Part shown: piece by piece, positions 54,183-61,614 of the stretch
Layout of the letters: each line of letters starts with the position of its first letter
Position numbering within the stretch: the stretch's first letter is position 1
Source: Legionella cherrii
GTDB lineage: Bacteria > Pseudomonadota > Gammaproteobacteria > Legionellales > Legionellaceae
Direction of reading: 5' to 3'
Assembly: GCF_900635815.1 (NCBI RefSeq)
Contig: NZ_LR134173.1
Coordinates: forward strand, 1,582,001-1,646,000
Length of the DNA stretch: 64,000 bases
Position numbers and translations under genes: made by a program
The notes under the pieces: generated by a model
Seen by the model: the letters and a program-made list of their open reading frames with translations, nothing else
Told to the model about the DNA's origin: nothing
Databases searched by the model: none

Positions 54183-54332
54183 CTAAGCTCTTATCCAAAA
54201 AATACGCACCAATACATACAAAATCGTCATCCCTAGAATAGGAATAATGAGAAAAGCAAGGAAATTATAAAATCCTATTCGATTTTCAGCTGAGGCATTA
54301 TAAAATGCTTTAAATTTTTTCCATAGGGACAT
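54183..54332 (-). CDS. 49-residue membrane small protein
   Basis: ATG at 54332, stop TAG at 54183-54185. The product begins MSLWKKFKAFYNASAENRIG and continues as one long hydrophobic helix (FLAFLIIPILGMTILYVLV), ending RIFWIRA, so it should be a single-pass membrane protein. GGGAGG lies 11 bases upstream, a little far. No homologue recognised. Confidence 0.5.
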   Translation of the reverse strand: MSLWKKFKAFYNASAENRIGFYNFLAFLIIPILGMTILYVLVRIFWIRA

Positions 54333-54529
54333 TATGAAATGGCCTCCCTTTTTGATTGACCCTTATTTTATAAGATTTTGGACCTTAATAGAAAGTGATT
54401 TATCGTTTCAATCAGCGTGTTGTCCTATAAAATAACTTCAAATTTTAAAAAAATGAGTACCATACTTAACCAGTTTGGATTCGATCAAATCGATGACCAG
54501 CATGAGTTTACTTGCAATGAGGATGTAAC

Positions 54530-55033
54530 ATGTTACTTTTTAGCACTGCATTATTTAAACATAAATTGGATTTTGCTCCATTATCTGAGTGTATGGAGTA
54601 TTTACCATTGGTTGCCGCTTGGGCAGAAAACGAGTGGGGCTATATTCGTAACAAAGGGGTTGAATACCGTCAGCAACTTCTTGGCTCCTTGAAGGAGCAT
54701 GTCTATCTGGGAACATTTAATGGCCAGCCTGTGGCTTTATTTGCTTTATTTCCCAAAGAAATGGCCCCTGAGTTTAATGAAAAGAAGTTCAAAGCACCCA
54801 CTGTAAGTGAATTGATGTACGTTTATGTAGATAAACCCTACCGTGGATTAAATTTTGGCAAGCAAATTATCGAAAAAGCAAAGGAAATAGCAAAATCCAA
54901 AGAAGCTGAGTTTGTCATGCTGGATACATTAAAACCTTCATTAAATCGATTTTATCAAAATTCAGGAGCACAAATTATCGCGGAAAATCAATTGTTCTCT
55001 CATCCTACCGATGTGTTAACAATTAAATTATAG
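54530..55033 (+). CDS. GNAT-family acetyltransferase
   Basis: A 167-residue single-domain N-acetyltransferase. Elements: YLPLVAAWAENEWGY, VYLGTFNGQPVALFALF, core strand VSELMYVYVDKPYRGLNFGKQIIEKA (the pyrophosphate-binding R/Q-x-x-G-x-G/A segment appears as YRGLNFGK), FVMLDTLKPSLNRFYQNSGA. Substrate unknown. Another frame from an ATG at 54453 (MSTILNQFGFDQIDDQHEF) reads like protein and overlaps the start, so a longer frameshifted gene is possible. Confidence 0.78.
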   Translation: MLLFSTALFKHKLDFAPLSECMEYLPLVAAWAENEWGYIRNKGVEYRQQLLGSLKEHVYLGTFNGQPVALFALFPKEMAPEFNEKKFKAPTVSELMYVYVDKPYRGLNFGKQIIEKAKEIAKSKEAEFVMLDTLKPSLNRFYQNSGAQIIAENQLFSHPTDVLTIKL

Positions 55034-55045
55034 AGATGATTCTGC

Positions 55046-55067
55046 ATGTTGGGCCTTGGCCCAACCT
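55046..55067. repeat. third copy of the TTGGGCC hairpin repeat
   Basis: ATGTTGGGCCTTGGCCCAAC at 55046 onward, matching the arms of the inverted pair at 42911-43000. Stem TTGGGCC-TT-GGCCCAA. Located between convergent genes. Confidence 0.55.
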
Positions 55068-55102
55068 AAGTCAGCACGAGCAAAGCTTCTACATAACAAA
55101 GT

Positions 55103-55621
55103 TTATAGTTTAGCAGACCCTGGCTTACAATTTAAAAAATCAAAATCACCTAGGTTGGCGCCAAATCGTGCACTTGCTTGAACTAAGGTATCTGTAGTAA
55201 CGGCCTCAATAAGTTCTGCGAGAGGGGTTTCTTTGTAGTGTCTCATGCAGCGAACGCGTTTTTCCAGATTCTGACCGGCGAGAGTAAGGCGATTGGAATG
55301 ATTCAATTGAAATTGTCCTAAACCGATTTCACTGGTTATTTTGTCCAGTGCTTGTTGATGTGAGGCACTCATACCGGATTGAATCGCTTGTACCACCAAA
55401 TCAACAGTAGAGCCTTGTTCCAGTATCTGCGCACAGGCATCTGCTAATTGGTTGATTTCATTAATATAGCCTGGTTGATTACCTAACATCAGTATTTTCA
55501 TAGCAGAAGCCGCTGTAGATTGGATTAGGGGTAAATCTACAGTTTCCCTGGTATTTTCTTCAAAAAGAGCATCTAAAGATAATGCCGCTTGATTTGTTGT
55601 TGGCTCTTGTTTACTTTGCAT
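55103..55621 (-). CDS. hypothetical soluble helical protein
   Basis: About 172 residues. Gln/Thr-rich start (MQSKQEPTTNQAALSLDALF), then helical (ACAQILEQGSTVDLVVQAIQ; LAELIEAVTTDTLVQASARF) with no signal peptide or membrane segment. The ATG at 55621 has GGAG 7 bases upstream and is preferred to the TTG at 55633. It is convergent with the acetyltransferase gene. No family recognised; an effector role is possible but unsupported. Confidence 0.55.
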   Translation of the reverse strand: MQSKQEPTTNQAALSLDALFEENTRETVDLPLIQSTAASAMKILMLGNQPGYINEINQLADACAQILEQGSTVDLVVQAIQSGMSASHQQALDKITSEIGLGQFQLNHSNRLTLAGQNLEKRVRCMRHYKETPLAELIEAVTTDTLVQASARFGANLGDFDFLNCKPGSAKL

Positions 55622-55898
55622 TGCGGACTCCAAACTAGGATTAAGAAGAATAATTAGGGTTGGATTGAAACCATTTAGTGAATAAATAATTGGCCATTAT
55701 GTAATGATTTTATTCATGTGTAAAGGGGTTTGCCAATAGAGATTTTAGAGGATATTTTTTTGATTTAGTCATTCTTTTCTTTGCGTGAATGCCAACCACT
55801 CATTGGGACTATGTCAGTCAAAAACAAAAAATGCCCAAACCCGACCTTAAATTCCTATGGTATAATGAGCTCTATTTTAAAATGTTTTTTAGTGAGTC

Positions 55899-56660
55899 GT
55901 GCAATTGATTACCCATCATGTTGATCTTCGCTCCTACCATACTGAAAGCTGCAGTCACACTCATGATTTTGCGCAATTGGTTTTACCTCTTGCTGGCTCT
56001 ATGGAGTTGGAAGCAGGTCATTATTCTGGAATTGTTAATCATCAGGTTGGTGTTTTTATTGCCCCCAATGAACGGCATTGTTTTTCGGGAAGTCAGGAGA
56101 ATCTTTTTTTAGTGGTTGATGTAGCAAACCAAAATAATCTCTATAGGGAACAGAGCTCTCATGCCTTTAATTTAACGACGAGCATTAAAAAACTCATACA
56201 TTTCGCACATGATTATTTAGCGGCGAATGAAGGTGATTTTTTGACTGATTCTTTAATTAATCAATTACTCGTGCATTTTGCTACAAAATCGTTCTCACCA
56301 GAGTTGGACCGAACGGTGATTAAGGCAAAAAATTGGATTGATTTTTATTTTGCCGATGCTGTAAATGTAAGCAAAGTGGCTCAGCATTGTCATTTAAGTG
56401 TCAGTCAATTACAGCGTCGGTTCAAGCAATCTTTAGGTTGTAGTATTGCGGAGTATTGGCGATTTAAAAAATTAAATCAGGCCAAACAATTGCTTTGTGC
56501 ACAGCATCTTTCTATTGAAGCCATAGCCTTTGCTGTGGGTTATGAAAATTTACCAGCATTTAGTCGACGATTCAGTAAAGTATTTGGTGAGTCGCCTTCT
56601 CAGTGGAGAACAAAAGCATTATCAGCAAAGAAAATGCGTGAAATGGATAACTCATACTGA
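55899..56660 (+). CDS. AraC-family transcriptional regulator
   Basis: A 253-residue regulator. The N terminus is a cupin-type sensing domain (TESCSHTHDFAQLVLPLAGSM, VGVFIAPNERHCFSG). The C terminus has the two helix-turn-helix motifs (VSKVAQHCHLSVSQLQRRFK and IEAIAFAVGYENLPAFSRRFSKVFGESPSQWR). The start is GTG at 55899. The next gene on the same strand, 147 bases on, encodes an EamA exporter, a common AraC-plus-exporter arrangement, so the regulator probably controls it in response to an unknown metabolite. Confidence 0.88.
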   Translation: MQLITHHVDLRSYHTESCSHTHDFAQLVLPLAGSMELEAGHYSGIVNHQVGVFIAPNERHCFSGSQENLFLVVDVANQNNLYREQSSHAFNLTTSIKKLIHFAHDYLAANEGDFLTDSLINQLLVHFATKSFSPELDRTVIKAKNWIDFYFADAVNVSKVAQHCHLSVSQLQRRFKQSLGCSIAEYWRFKKLNQAKQLLCAQHLSIEAIAFAVGYENLPAFSRRFSKVFGESPSQWRTKALSAKKMREMDNSY

Positions 56661-56807
56661 TCGCAAAATTGATAAACTGCAGATTGTTTTCACGTTGCAA
56701 TTCGGCTTTGTTAAAAAACAGTTTGCAAGGTTAGGAATTACCAAACTGCATCTCGTGGGAGTGATATATTTTTTCAATAAAGCCTTGCGATTCAGAGAAG
56801 TATTTAT

Positions 56808-57707
56808 ATGCAAAAATCTAATGTTTATTTACAGGGTATGTTCTTCCTTATCTTGGCTCAAATTATGGTAGGTGTGAACATTGTTTTTTCCAAGTATTTG
56901 CTTTCTTCAATTCCGGTTCTATTTATCTTGGCTCTGCGCTTTACGTTGGCCGCTATTATTTTATTACCCTTACACTGGTTTACTCCTGCTAAAAATAAGC
57001 CGTTGAGTTATTATTTTTCGCAATTAAAACGACGCGATTGGTTTTTTATTGGGGCTCAGGCAGTTTCTGCGGGGGTATTGTTCAATTTCCTAATATTATG
57101 GGGATTAAATTACACTGATGCGAATGTGGCGGGTATTATTACCAGTGCTTTACCTGCGATCATTGCCCTTATGTCTTGGATCATTCTTGGTGAAAAGATT
57201 TCCGGTACGAAGGCTATTTGTGTGGGGTTTGCCACCCTTGGATTAATCGTGATTGCGTGCGATAAGCTCGTGGGTTTGCACGTGAGCCATTCTTTTAAGG
57301 GAGATGCACTTGTTTTAATTTCTCTTTTACCTGAAGCGACTTACTATATTTTAAGTAAGATGCATGCGAATTCGCTTCCAGTATTTCTAATTTCCTCTTT
57401 ACTCAATGCAATTAATGCCATTTTGTTATTGATTTGTTTGGGCTTTAACTCCTGGGGTGGGCTAACCATCCAATTTTTAGATTGGATGATTTTGATTATT
57501 TTAGGCTTAAGCTCAGGTCTTTTTTATGTTTTTTGGAATTTTGGTTGTCAGAAAGTGGATGGGGTAATGGCTTCATTATCAACAGCAGTGATGCCATTAG
57601 CTACGGTGCTCATTGCCTGGGTACTGTTGGGTGAGCGACTGACTTTCGGACAAGCAATAGGCATGGGCATGGTGATTCTCTCAATTACTGTCTATGCAAA
57701 ACGGTAA
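56808..57707 (+). CDS. EamA/DMT-family exporter
   Basis: A 299-residue transporter with ten helices made of two EamA repeats (about 8-150 and 165-297). Motifs: ALRFTLAAIILLP, NVAGIITSALPAIIALMSWIILGEKI in the first repeat and VDGVMASLSTAVMPLATVLIAWVLLGERL in the second. Members usually export amino acids or other metabolites. Located directly after the AraC regulator. Confidence 0.88.
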   Translation: MQKSNVYLQGMFFLILAQIMVGVNIVFSKYLLSSIPVLFILALRFTLAAIILLPLHWFTPAKNKPLSYYFSQLKRRDWFFIGAQAVSAGVLFNFLILWGLNYTDANVAGIITSALPAIIALMSWIILGEKISGTKAICVGFATLGLIVIACDKLVGLHVSHSFKGDALVLISLLPEATYYILSKMHANSLPVFLISSLLNAINAILLLICLGFNSWGGLTIQFLDWMILIILGLSSGLFYVFWNFGCQKVDGVMASLSTAVMPLATVLIAWVLLGERLTFGQAIGMGMVILSITVYAKR

Positions 57708-57783
57708 GCAGATGGTTTTGCAAAATCAAAATTATGTGAGATAAAGTATTTTCTAAATTTTTATCGAATACAGGTTATGCTCC

Positions 57784-58206
57784 ATGAATGCAAAAAAAAG
57801 GTGGGAACATTTTTCGCATGAAGCAGATATCGGAGTCAGAGGTTATGGAGCAACGGTGTCGGAGGCATTTGCAATGGGGGCGCTTGCCTTGACGAATGTC
57901 ATCACTCGCTCGCAATCAGTCCATCCCCACAAGAAAATACATATAACCTGTGAGGCGCCCAATCAGGAGATTTTATTTGTCGATTGGTTAAATGCCATTA
58001 TTTATAATATGGCAATCCACAACATGCTGTTTCGTGACTTTGATGTCGCCATTAAGGGGCTGAAGTTAAATGCTATAATTGCAGGTGAACACGTAGATAT
58101 CAGCCGACATCAACCTGCAGTAGAGGTCAAAGGGGCTACGTTTACTGAATTAAAAGTGTACCCAAGCAATAACATTTGGGTGGCACAATGTGTTGTTGAT
58201 GTGTAA
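57784..58206 (+). CDS. archease, RtcB activator
   Basis: A 140-residue archease. It speeds RtcB guanylylation and allows multiple turnover. Family marks: HFSHEADIGVRGYGATVSEAF (with the metal-ligand Asp), LFVDWLNAIIYNM, GEHVDISRHQPAVEVKGATFTELKV and the C-terminal VAQCVVDV. Normal length. The stop is 21 bases before the rtcB ATG, so the two form an operon. Confidence 0.92.
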   Translation: MNAKKRWEHFSHEADIGVRGYGATVSEAFAMGALALTNVITRSQSVHPHKKIHITCEAPNQEILFVDWLNAIIYNMAIHNMLFRDFDVAIKGLKLNAIIAGEHVDISRHQPAVEVKGATFTELKVYPSNNIWVAQCVVDV

Positions 58207-58227
58207 GGCGGTTAAGGTGGAAAATCA

Positions 58228-59658
58228 ATGGACTTGAACCTATTAGAAAAAATCAGTGATTTTGAATGGCGAATTCCCCAACATGGGAAGATGCGTGTAC
58301 CGGGGATTATTTTTGCCTCAGAAGAGTTAATTCTCAATATGGATATGAAAGTCTATGAACAAGTTACGAATGTAGCTACTTTACCCGGAATTGTTCGCGG
58401 CTCCTATGCGATGCCTGATGCACATTGGGGATATGGGTTTCCCATTGGGGGAGTTGCAGCATTTGATCCCGATAATGAGGGTGTTGTCTCAGCAGGGGGT
58501 GTTGGTTTTGATATTTCTTGTGGGGTCAGGCTCTTATCTACCGGGTTTAAGCGCGAAGAGTTTGAACCCTATAAAGAGCAACTTGCAGATGCTCTATTTG
58601 CCCATATTCCAGCGGGTGTAGGCAGTAAAAGTCGTATTAATCTCACCATGAATCAAATGGATGACATGTTGCATGGCGGTGCAGTTTGGGCAGTAAAGCA
58701 GGGCTATGGCGAAAAAGAGGATTTAGAACGAATTGAAGATTATGGTCGCGTAGAAGGTGCCTTGCCTGAGTATGTTTCAGAACATGCAAAAAAACGTCAA
58801 AAAAATGAAATGGGTACCTTGGGCTCTGGTAATCACTACTTGGAGATTCAGGAGGTACGCAAAATATATTGCGAACAGACTGCTGCAGCATTCGGTTTAT
58901 CCCGAGGGGATGTGGTTGTAAGTATCCATTGTGGCTCACGTGGCCTTGGTCATCAAATAGGAACTGATTTTCTACGTTCTATGTTCATACACGCAGAACA
59001 GCATGGCATCCAACTCGTTGACCGTGAATTAGCTTGTGCTCCCATTCGCTCCTCTATGGGGGAACATTATTTAGGCGCTATGCGTTCAGGAATTAATTGT
59101 GCGCTGGCTAATCGTGAAATAATTACTCATTTTATGCGTGAAGTATTTCAGAATGAAATGCCAGGAACGCAAATAAGACTGATTTATGATGTATCCCATA
59201 ACACCTGTAAGGAAGAAACCCATCAGATCGAAGGAAAATCCAAGCGCTTATTTGTTCACCGCAAAGGGGCGACGCGAGCTTTTGGACCAGGCCATCCTGA
59301 ATTAACAAAGGCGTTTCGTCATGTAGGACAACCTGTAATTATTGGTGGCAGCATGGGAACGGCATCTTATGTCTTAGTCGGTACAGAAAATTCTGAAAAC
59401 AAATCATTTGGTTCAGCTTGCCATGGGGCAGGGCGGGCAATGAGCCGGCATCAGGCAAGCAAAAAATGGCGTGGGAGTGAGATCATTGAGCAATTGGCGC
59501 AACAAGGAATTTTAATTCGCAGCAGCTCTTATCGTGGTGTAGCAGAAGAAGCGCCCGAGGCATATAAGAATGTCGATCTCGTTGTTGATGCCGCACAAGC
59601 GTCTGGTTTAACTAAAAAAGTTGCCCGACTGGTACCTATCGTTTGTGTTAAAGGATAG
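58228..59658 (+). CDS. rtcB: RNA-splicing ligase RtcB
   Basis: GTP- and Mn-dependent ligase joining 2',3'-cyclic phosphate (or 3'-phosphate) and 5'-OH RNA ends. Motifs: YAMPDAHWGYGFPIGGVAAFD, GGVGFDISCGVRLL (metal Cys), GTLGSGNHYLEI, VSIHCGSRGLGHQ, YDVSHNTCKEE, HRKGATRAFGPGHPE (guanylylation His region), GSMGTASYVLVG, SACHGAGRAMSR. 476 residues, normal. Here paired with archease and without rtcA or rtcR nearby; likely used to repair tRNA or rRNA cut by stress nucleases. Confidence 0.95.
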   Translation: MDLNLLEKISDFEWRIPQHGKMRVPGIIFASEELILNMDMKVYEQVTNVATLPGIVRGSYAMPDAHWGYGFPIGGVAAFDPDNEGVVSAGGVGFDISCGVRLLSTGFKREEFEPYKEQLADALFAHIPAGVGSKSRINLTMNQMDDMLHGGAVWAVKQGYGEKEDLERIEDYGRVEGALPEYVSEHAKKRQKNEMGTLGSGNHYLEIQEVRKIYCEQTAAAFGLSRGDVVVSIHCGSRGLGHQIGTDFLRSMFIHAEQHGIQLVDRELACAPIRSSMGEHYLGAMRSGINCALANREIITHFMREVFQNEMPGTQIRLIYDVSHNTCKEETHQIEGKSKRLFVHRKGATRAFGPGHPELTKAFRHVGQPVIIGGSMGTASYVLVGTENSENKSFGSACHGAGRAMSRHQASKKWRGSEIIEQLAQQGILIRSSSYRGVAEEAPEAYKNVDLVVDAAQASGLTKKVARLVPIVCVKG

Positions 59659-60326
59659 TCTATTGAGTCATTGATTATTCTTTATTAATGAAATATACGC
59701 CCACCGCAATAATCCTTTTGTTTTCTATCCTTCAAATTAAGGGAGTATTGGATAAATAAATATACTACACTTTGGGATGGTGTTTTCAAAAGTAAACCAT
59801 TCACGACCCTCGTTATCTTGAAGAATTCACGACTATGGCACCCCTAACTTGAGCATTTTAGATTCTTCTATATCACCCCGAAAGATAATTTTCCTTCCTC
59901 TCGCAGGAAAAATTCTTTGTATGAAATGACTCATCAAAACACTTGAAGCGTCTAGGTGAGTGCAATGATTGGCACCATGATGGCGTCTAGCGCGCCTAGA
60001 ACAATCGAACTGCCCATTGTGAGCAAAGGTTTACAAAAATGGTACATTCAAAATCGCTTTCGACAATCCTCAAGAGGCATTACAGTTTCTTAAACAAAAA
60101 TTTAATGATGAGAGTAAAGTCGCGAGCTTAGTTGAGAAAATGGCGATTTGAACGACCTAGTCCCAGTCAATCACTGCAGCCATAATAATAAGTGTTCACA
60201 TCATGGTTTCTATTATAAGGATTTGTGGCCGGAGCCCGAGTTCGGACTAAAATCCTGATTCATCAGAGACGATTTAATTGTCCTACACTATATAGCAAGG
60301 TTGATTCAACAAAAAGGTAATTGGAG
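59659..60326 (+). other. long decayed intergenic stretch
   Basis: 668 bases without an intact gene. Around 60054-60151 a frame reads NPQEALQFLKQKFNDESKVA and ends SLVEKMAI-TGA, the tail of a lost plus-strand gene; no start or upstream continuation remains. A CTAGCGCGCCTAG palindrome sits at about 59988-60000. No other feature found. Confidence 0.45.
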
Positions 60327-61238
60327 ATGGAGACTTTTTTTACCTTACATCCAGTAGCCCCGTTTCGGTTGGATTATACTGCTTTAGCTTTACGGAGAAG
60401 ATGTAAAAATAATGTCGATCTTTGGGATGGCCAACGTTACACAAGACTATTGGTTATGGAGAACGTGCCCGTTAAAGTAGTGGTTGAACAAAATAAAAAT
60501 TTCAACGAATCCGAGCTGGTATTATCGATTAAAGGTGAGGGCTTAGAAGTCTATCAAAATCAAATTGTAAATGAAGTAGAGACCATACTCGGGTTGAAAC
60601 GTGAGTTGCATGATTTTTATCATATCGCACAGCGCGATGCCCAATTAAACCCTCTTGTCCTGCAATTTAAAGGGCTCAAACCACCTCGATTTCCTTCTGT
60701 TTTTGAGGCGCTTGTTAATGCAATTTCTTGTCAACAAATCTCTTTGGACGCCGGATTGCAAATTCAAAATCGATTGGCTGAATTTCTGAGCCTAAGGATT
60801 AAAGAAGAAGAGCAGCTATTTTATGCGTTTCCAAGACCCAACGAAGTGGCAAACTGCTCGGTTCCTGAATTAAAGAAAATAGGCTATAGCACTTCTAAAA
60901 GTGAGACCCTTATACGATTAGCAACAGCAATCATGCAAGATGAGTTTATTTTTGGAACCCTGGAAAACAAATCAAATGATGCGATCATCGATTTTTTATG
61001 TGATTTTAAAGGCATAGGTCGCTGGACTGCGGAATACGTTTTATTACGTGGTTTAGGACGAATTGATATTTTCCCTGGTGATGATCTTGGCGCACAGAAT
61101 AATTTATATCAATTTTTGCATCTTGATCAGAAACCGGATTATAAGAAAATCGCAGAAATCACCGCAAAATGGCATCCCTACGCAGGTTTGATTTATTTCC
61201 ATTTGTTATTAAAGCGCATGCATGAAAAGCAACTCTAG
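60327..61238 (+). CDS. DNA-3-methyladenine glycosylase II (AlkA-like, HhH-GPD)
   Basis: Excises alkylated bases in base-excision repair. The helix-hairpin-helix is FKGIGRWTAEYVLLRGLG, followed by the catalytic Asp in IDIFPGDDLGAQN. Upstream are the conserved FEALVNAISCQQISLDAG and LKKIGYSTSKSETLIRLA. The first ~100 residues form an AlkA-type N-terminal domain (TLHPVAPFRLDYTALALRRR). About 303 residues, longer than E. coli AlkA (282). The ATG at 60327 is preferred over the TTG at 60321 because AAAGG lies about 8 bases before. The enzyme lacks an Ada domain. Confidence 0.9.
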   Translation: METFFTLHPVAPFRLDYTALALRRRCKNNVDLWDGQRYTRLLVMENVPVKVVVEQNKNFNESELVLSIKGEGLEVYQNQIVNEVETILGLKRELHDFYHIAQRDAQLNPLVLQFKGLKPPRFPSVFEALVNAISCQQISLDAGLQIQNRLAEFLSLRIKEEEQLFYAFPRPNEVANCSVPELKKIGYSTSKSETLIRLATAIMQDEFIFGTLENKSNDAIIDFLCDFKGIGRWTAEYVLLRGLGRIDIFPGDDLGAQNNLYQFLHLDQKPDYKKIAEITAKWHPYAGLIYFHLLLKRMHEKQL

Positions 61239-61614
61239 CTAAAGTCCAGAAAATTTCTGAGTAATCCCTTTCCCACATTTGGAGAAGGAGGTTTGTGGTT
61301 ATTATTATAAAAGTAAATTCCCCTCTTGTGGGAGTGGGGTAGGGGGGAGGGAGCATTCCCCATGATCAAGCTCTTCATCAACCCCTGAGGGGCGCCTTCT
61401 TTTCTTCCTGCATCATCCCGAGCATAGCGAGGATCTCCTCATTGTAACACCGTGCGACAGTAGGGAGCGCCCGGGATGGCGGAAACAAAAGGTAAGGGGA
61501 GCTTCTTCTTAATTTACTGACACCGAGGATCTATTTTTTGCGATAATTCTTCTATAAAATTAAGCGCTTATTTTAAAATTTAAACCCAAAATGTTCACAC
61601 AAGGAACGTGCCGA
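61239..61614. repeat. intergenic with CTCCC/GGGAG dispersed repeat
   Basis: 376 bases. At 61260-61350 a repeat of the CCCTCTCCC family: CCCTTTCCCACATTTGGAGAAGG and, inverted, TTCCCCTCTTGTGGGAGTGGGG. A second GC-rich patch lies at 61400-61490 (CATCCCGAG...GCCCGGGATGG). The norB promoter is not obvious; no FNR-type TTGAT-N4-ATCAA seen. Confidence 0.4.

Noticed and set aside
54417..54692. 91-codon ORF overlapping the acetyltransferase start
   Set aside because: Mostly a shadow of the GNAT frame; only its first 25 codons after 54453 look protein-like, noted under the GNAT gene.
58643..58939. 98-codon minus-strand ORF opposite rtcB
   Set aside because: Antisense shadow of a highly conserved gene.
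61500..61614. FNR or NsrR site upstream of norB
   Set aside because: No TTGAT-N4-ATCAA or clear NsrR-type dyad visible.
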